17,739 bases of DNA from Desulfuromonadaceae bacterium (GTDB taxonomy: Bacteria; Desulfobacterota; Desulfuromonadia; Desulfuromonadales; Desulfuromonadaceae), in assembly GCA_027065245.1 (NCBI GenBank), contig JAMOOS010000053.1, positions 1 to 17,739 of the forward strand, written 5' to 3'. A program made the translations under genes and the position numbers. Below the pieces are notes generated by a model. The model was not told the origin of the DNA. It saw only the letters and a program-made list of their open reading frames with translations, and did no database searches. Shown here piece after piece: positions 14,741-17,739 of this stretch (position 1 is its first letter; the number at the start of each line of letters is the position of its first letter).

Positions 14741-15850
14741 ATGGCGAGTATTCACGATTTTTTGAAGGTTATGGTCGAGTCCGGGGCGTCGGATCTGCAT
14801 ATTACCACCGGGGCGCCACCGCTGATCCGGATAGATGGCGGCATACGGCCGCTGAATCATCCCAAGCTGATGCCCGATGATACCAAAAAGCTATGTTACA
14901 GTATTCTTACCGATATGCAGAAGCGTAAGCTGGAAGAGGAGAATGAGCTCGATCTCTCTTTTGGCGTAAAAGGGCTGGCGCGCTTTCGTGGTAACGTGTA
15001 TGTGCAGCGCGGCGCGGTGGCCGGAGCGTTTAGGCGTATCCCTTATGAATTCCTCTCGTTTGAGCAGCTTGGGCTGCCGCCGGTGGTGAAGGAAATATCC
15101 AGGCGTCCGCGCGGACTGGTGCTGGTGACCGGCCCCACCGGCAGTGGTAAATCCACTACCCTGGCATCCATGATTGATGCTATCAACCAGGAACGGCACG
15201 ATCATATCATTACCATCGAAGATCCCATCGAATATATCCATCCACATAAAAACTGTGTAGTAAATCAGCGCGAGGTCGGCACTGACACCCAGTCGTTCAA
15301 GCGCGCGCTCAAGTCGATTTTGCGCCAGGACCCGGACGTGGTTCTGTTGGGCGAGCTGCGCGATCTGGAAACCATTGAGGCGGCGCTGACCATAGCTGAA
15401 ACAGGCCATTTGTGTTTTGCCACCCTGCACACCAACGGCTGCGTGCAGACCATCAACCGTATTGTCGACGTGTTCCCCACCAATCAGCAGCAGCAGGTGC
15501 GTACCCAGCTCTCCTTTGTGCTGGAGGGGATTCTGTCGCAGACGCTGGTTCCGCGTGCTTCCGGCAAGGGGCGGGTGCTGGCGCTGGAAGTGATGGTGCC
15601 GAATATTGCCATCCGCGCCCTGATTCGCGATGATAAAGTACACCAGATGTATTCGCAGATGCAGATGGGACAAGATAAGTACGGCATGCAGACCATGAAT
15701 CAGTCATTGTTTGATCTGTATCATCGCAAATTGATATCCCTTGACGACGCCATGGCGCGTTCGCCGGAGCAGGACGAGTTGCGCCAGATGATCGCCAATC
15801 CGGCGGCGGCGTTGCGGCGTCCCCACAGTGGACCGACCAAACTGGGCTGA
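14741..15850 (+). CDS. pilT: Type IV pilus retraction ATPase PilT
   Basis: Hexameric ATPase that drives pilus depolymerisation, giving twitching motility and force. Of 369 residues from ATG 14741: PAS-like N-terminal domain (about 1-105) with SGASDLHITTGAPP at 14-27; Walker A GPTGSGKST at 131-139; Asp box TIEDPIEY at 158-165; Walker B DPDVVLLGELRD at 197-208; His box TGHLCFATLHTN at 221-232; and the PilT-specific AIRALIRD at 290-297, a variant of the AIRNLIRE retraction motif. No zinc tetracysteine is present, as expected for PilT. The C-terminal part resembles the pil-cluster paralogue of Geobacter (PilT4), from memory. It lies 39 bp after pilB and 43 bp before pilC. Confidence 0.96.
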   Translation: MASIHDFLKVMVESGASDLHITTGAPPLIRIDGGIRPLNHPKLMPDDTKKLCYSILTDMQKRKLEEENELDLSFGVKGLARFRGNVYVQRGAVAGAFRRIPYEFLSFEQLGLPPVVKEISRRPRGLVLVTGPTGSGKSTTLASMIDAINQERHDHIITIEDPIEYIHPHKNCVVNQREVGTDTQSFKRALKSILRQDPDVVLLGELRDLETIEAALTIAETGHLCFATLHTNGCVQTINRIVDVFPTNQQQQVRTQLSFVLEGILSQTLVPRASGKGRVLALEVMVPNIAIRALIRDDKVHQMYSQMQMGQDKYGMQTMNQSLFDLYHRKLISLDDAMARSPEQDELRQMIANPAAALRRPHSGPTKLG

Positions 15851-15882
15851 TGGACAGGCAGTAACCGGTAACTAAACAGGTG

Positions 15883-15889
15883 AGGTGAG
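15883..15889 (+). promoter_or_regulatory. Ribosome binding site of pilC
   Basis: AGGTGAG ends a few bases before ATG 15894, giving good spacing and supporting that start. Confidence 0.7.
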
Positions 15890-15893
15890 TTAA

Positions 15894-17111
15894 ATGGCTA
15901 AGTTTTCCTGGCAGGGTACAGATCGCAGCGGCAAAAAACTCAAAGGTGATATAGAAGCGCCTGATGAAGCTGCATTACGGGCGCAGTTGCGTAAACAGGG
16001 TGTCCTGGTCGACAAAGTAAAAGAACGCGGCAAAGGGTTGGATATAGAGATCAAGATTCCCGGTATGCAGCCCAGGGTTACCACCAAGGATCTGGTGGTG
16101 TTCACCCGTCAATTTGCTACCATGATCGATGCCGGCTTGCCGCTGATTCAGTGTCTGGATATCCTCTCCAACCAGCAGGAGAATGTTACCTTCAAAAAGA
16201 TTCTGTTGCAGGTTAAGGAGGATGTAGAATCAGGTTCCACCTTTGCCGATGCTTTGAAGAAGCATCCCAACGCCTTTGACGAATTGTTTGTCAACCTGGT
16301 GGCGGCCGGTGAAGTCGGCGGTATTCTCGATACCATTCTCAACCGTCTGGCGGCCTACATAGAAAAGGCGATGAAGCTGAAGAAACAGGTTAAAAGCGCC
16401 ATGACCTACCCGGCTACCATTGTTGGTATCGCCACGGTGGTTATCGGCGTTATCCTGGTGTTTGTTATTCCGGCGTTTGAGAAGATGTTTGCCGATTTTG
16501 GTAGTGCTCTGCCCATGCCGACGCAGGTTGTTATCAGTATCAGTAATTTTGTCCAGAGCTACATACTGGTGATTATTGGTTTTTTTATTCTACTCTACTT
16601 TGCCTTCAAAAAAATCTATTCTACCGATAAAGGGCGTGATGTACTGGATGAGTTTGCCCTTAAACTGCCGATTTTTGGCGTGTTGATACGCAAGGTGGCG
16701 GTGGCCAAGTTTACCCGCACCCTGGGAACCATGGTTTCCAGTGGTGTGCCTATTCTTGATGGGTTGGATATCGTCTCTAAAACCGCCGGTAACCGTACAG
16801 TGGAGAAGGCCATCAACAAAGTACGCCAGAGTATCAGCGAGGGTAATACCATTGCCGAACCGCTGGCAAAATCGGGGGTGTTCCCGCCCATGGTATGCCA
16901 GATGATCGCTGTTGGTGAGCAGGCCGGTTCCATCGATACCATGCTGAACAAAATTGCCGATTTTTACGATGATGAAGTCGATGATGCGGTAGGTAATCTC
17001 ACCGCCATGATGGAGCCGCTGCTGATGCTGTTTCTCGGTACTACTGTTGGTGGCCTGGTTATCGCCATGTATCTGCCAATCTTCAAACTGGCCGGTGTTG
17101 CTGGCGGGTAG
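15894..17111 (+). CDS. pilC: Type IV pilus inner-membrane platform protein PilC
   Basis: Inner-membrane platform that couples the PilB and PilT motors to pilin assembly. Of 405 residues: short N-terminal segment with the family pattern FSWQGTDRSGKKLKG (4-18); first T2SSF domain (about 68-195) with FTRQFATMIDAGLPL (70-84) and the VAAGEVGGILD motif (136-146); membrane helices at about 174-197 and 218-238; second T2SSF domain (about 270-398) with FTRTLGTMVSSGVPI, then VGEQAGSID as the counterpart of the first motif; final membrane helix at about 375-398. The two-fold internal repeat is the family hallmark. It is preceded by pilT and followed 38 bp later by pilS. Confidence 0.96.
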   Translation: MAKFSWQGTDRSGKKLKGDIEAPDEAALRAQLRKQGVLVDKVKERGKGLDIEIKIPGMQPRVTTKDLVVFTRQFATMIDAGLPLIQCLDILSNQQENVTFKKILLQVKEDVESGSTFADALKKHPNAFDELFVNLVAAGEVGGILDTILNRLAAYIEKAMKLKKQVKSAMTYPATIVGIATVVIGVILVFVIPAFEKMFADFGSALPMPTQVVISISNFVQSYILVIIGFFILLYFAFKKIYSTDKGRDVLDEFALKLPIFGVLIRKVAVAKFTRTLGTMVSSGVPILDGLDIVSKTAGNRTVEKAINKVRQSISEGNTIAEPLAKSGVFPPMVCQMIAVGEQAGSIDTMLNKIADFYDDEVDDAVGNLTAMMEPLLMLFLGTTVGGLVIAMYLPIFKLAGVAGG

Positions 17112-17149
17112 TACGGCGCCTGGCCGCCTACTCAACTGAATACCGATCT

Positions 17150-17739
17150 ATGCACGCAAACAATACCAATACAGATGGTTACGCTGACGCCAGGGAAGCA
17201 AAACACGATACGATTCCATCTGTATCGGGGCTGTTGTGGTATGTGCTGGGACGGGCATTTATTGTTACCCTGTTTCTGGGTGGGACTGTCGTGGTCGGCA
17301 TGTCGCACCCGTTCGCGTTTTTTCATTTCCCCGATCTGCGCCTGATCTTTCTGCTGTCGGTCACGTTTTTACAAATCTGCTTTTCGTTGTTGTGGTTGTT
17401 GCTGTGGCAGCGTCGATTGCGCCAGTTTGTCCAGTTCCAACTGGTGTGGGATTTGTTGCTGTGCCTCGGCACCGTGTATATAACCGGCGGCATAACCAGC
17501 CTGTTCTCGTTCACATTCATTTTTGTTATTTTGAGCTGTGCCTTAGTGGCCAGCCGGGCAGAGCTATATTCAACCGTAGCGGCGGCGGTTATTCTGTATG
17601 CCGGGCTGGTGGATTTGCAATATTATGGTTATCTGCCGTTGAAGTCGGCAGTGGTTGGATTGAGCCCGGCAGATGTAATGTACCGGCTGTTTCTCAATGT
17701 GGCGGCGTTTTTGTTGGCCGGTGTGCTGGGGGCGGTATT
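17150..17739 (+). CDS. pilS: PilS-type sensor histidine kinase, N-terminal membrane domain only (runs off the window)
   Basis: 196 complete codons from ATG 17150 stay open to the right edge. The visible part is a hydrophilic N-terminus (1-25) and a polytopic membrane domain with about six segments (roughly 29-50, 63-87, 97-111, 115-133, 139-155, 178-196). The stretch VYITGGITSLFSFTFIFVI (109-127) is characteristic of PilS-type sensors. The PAS and kinase domains lie outside the window, so kinase function is inferred from this domain plus position: it directly follows pilC, as in Geobacter, where pilS-pilR-pilA come next and PilR activates pilin transcription with sigma54. No ribosome site is evident before the ATG. 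A PilS-family kinase is likely; the paired regulator and pilin cannot be seen. Confidence 0.78.
   Translation, partial: MHANNTNTDGYADAREAKHDTIPSVSGLLWYVLGRAFIVTLFLGGTVVVGMSHPFAFFHFPDLRLIFLLSVTFLQICFSLLWLLLWQRRLRQFVQFQLVWDLLLCLGTVYITGGITSLFSFTFIFVILSCALVASRAELYSTVAAAVILYAGLVDLQYYGYLPLKSAVVGLSPADVMYRLFLNVAAFLLAGVLGAV

Noticed and set aside
14891..15673. 260-codon minus-strand ORF inside pilT
   Set aside because: It is antisense to the PilT catalytic core and has no recognisable motifs.

Overview
The window looks like core chromosome of an anaerobic, Gram-negative bacterium related to Geobacter, Desulfuromonas or Pelobacter (Desulfuromonadia). Three things suggest this: the gene order aroE-pilB-pilT-pilC-pilS; a PilB N-terminus that strongly recalls Geobacter PilB; and the run ftsEX-envC-yibQ-xseA-xseB-ispA-dxs. 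The assignment rests on recalled gene order and motifs, not on a database search. I saw no rRNA, tRNA, insertion sequence, phage gene or CRISPR array.

Layout. Two gene sets diverge from a 144-bp intergenic region at 8737-8880. Leftward (minus strand, in transcription order) are: an HDIG-type HD-domain protein (8736-8182), ftsE (8078-7383), ftsX (7379-6486), an EnvC-like degenerate LytM activator (6486-5308), a YibQ-type divergent polysaccharide deacetylase (5148-4138), xseA (4120-2915), xseB (2823-2593), ispA (2430-1534) and dxs (1512 to beyond the left edge, 504 codons visible). Rightward (plus strand) are: rnr (8881-11028), ribF (11073-12074), aroE (12071-12943), pilB (13001-14701), pilT (14741-15850), pilC (15894-17111) and the membrane-spanning N-terminus of pilS (17150 to beyond the right edge).

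How the genes work together. FtsE and FtsX form the ABC-type complex that recruits and activates a periplasmic EnvC-type factor, which in turn activates septal amidases. The EnvC protein here has lost the residues expected to bind zinc, as in E. coli EnvC, so it should be a regulator and not an enzyme. YibQ is the usual neighbour of envC. XseA and XseB are the two subunits of exonuclease VII. IspA and Dxs belong to isoprenoid synthesis (DXP entry step and chain elongation), which supplies undecaprenyl carrier lipid and quinone tails. On the other strand RNase R, the flavin kinase/FAD synthetase and shikimate dehydrogenase precede the type IV pilus motor genes: extension ATPase, retraction ATPase, platform protein and sensor kinase.

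All genes in the window belong to known families; I do not see an undescribed multi-gene system. The points most worth a second look are the small HDIG protein at the head of the ftsEX cluster, a structured 162-bp spacer between xseB and ispA, a good sigma70-like promoter between xseA and xseB, the absence of a C-terminal processing protease gene that I recall between envC and yibQ in relatives, and a PilB N-terminal domain whose second repeat lacks the RLG signature. No intergenic stretch exceeds 300 bases, and no convincing rho-independent terminator was found.
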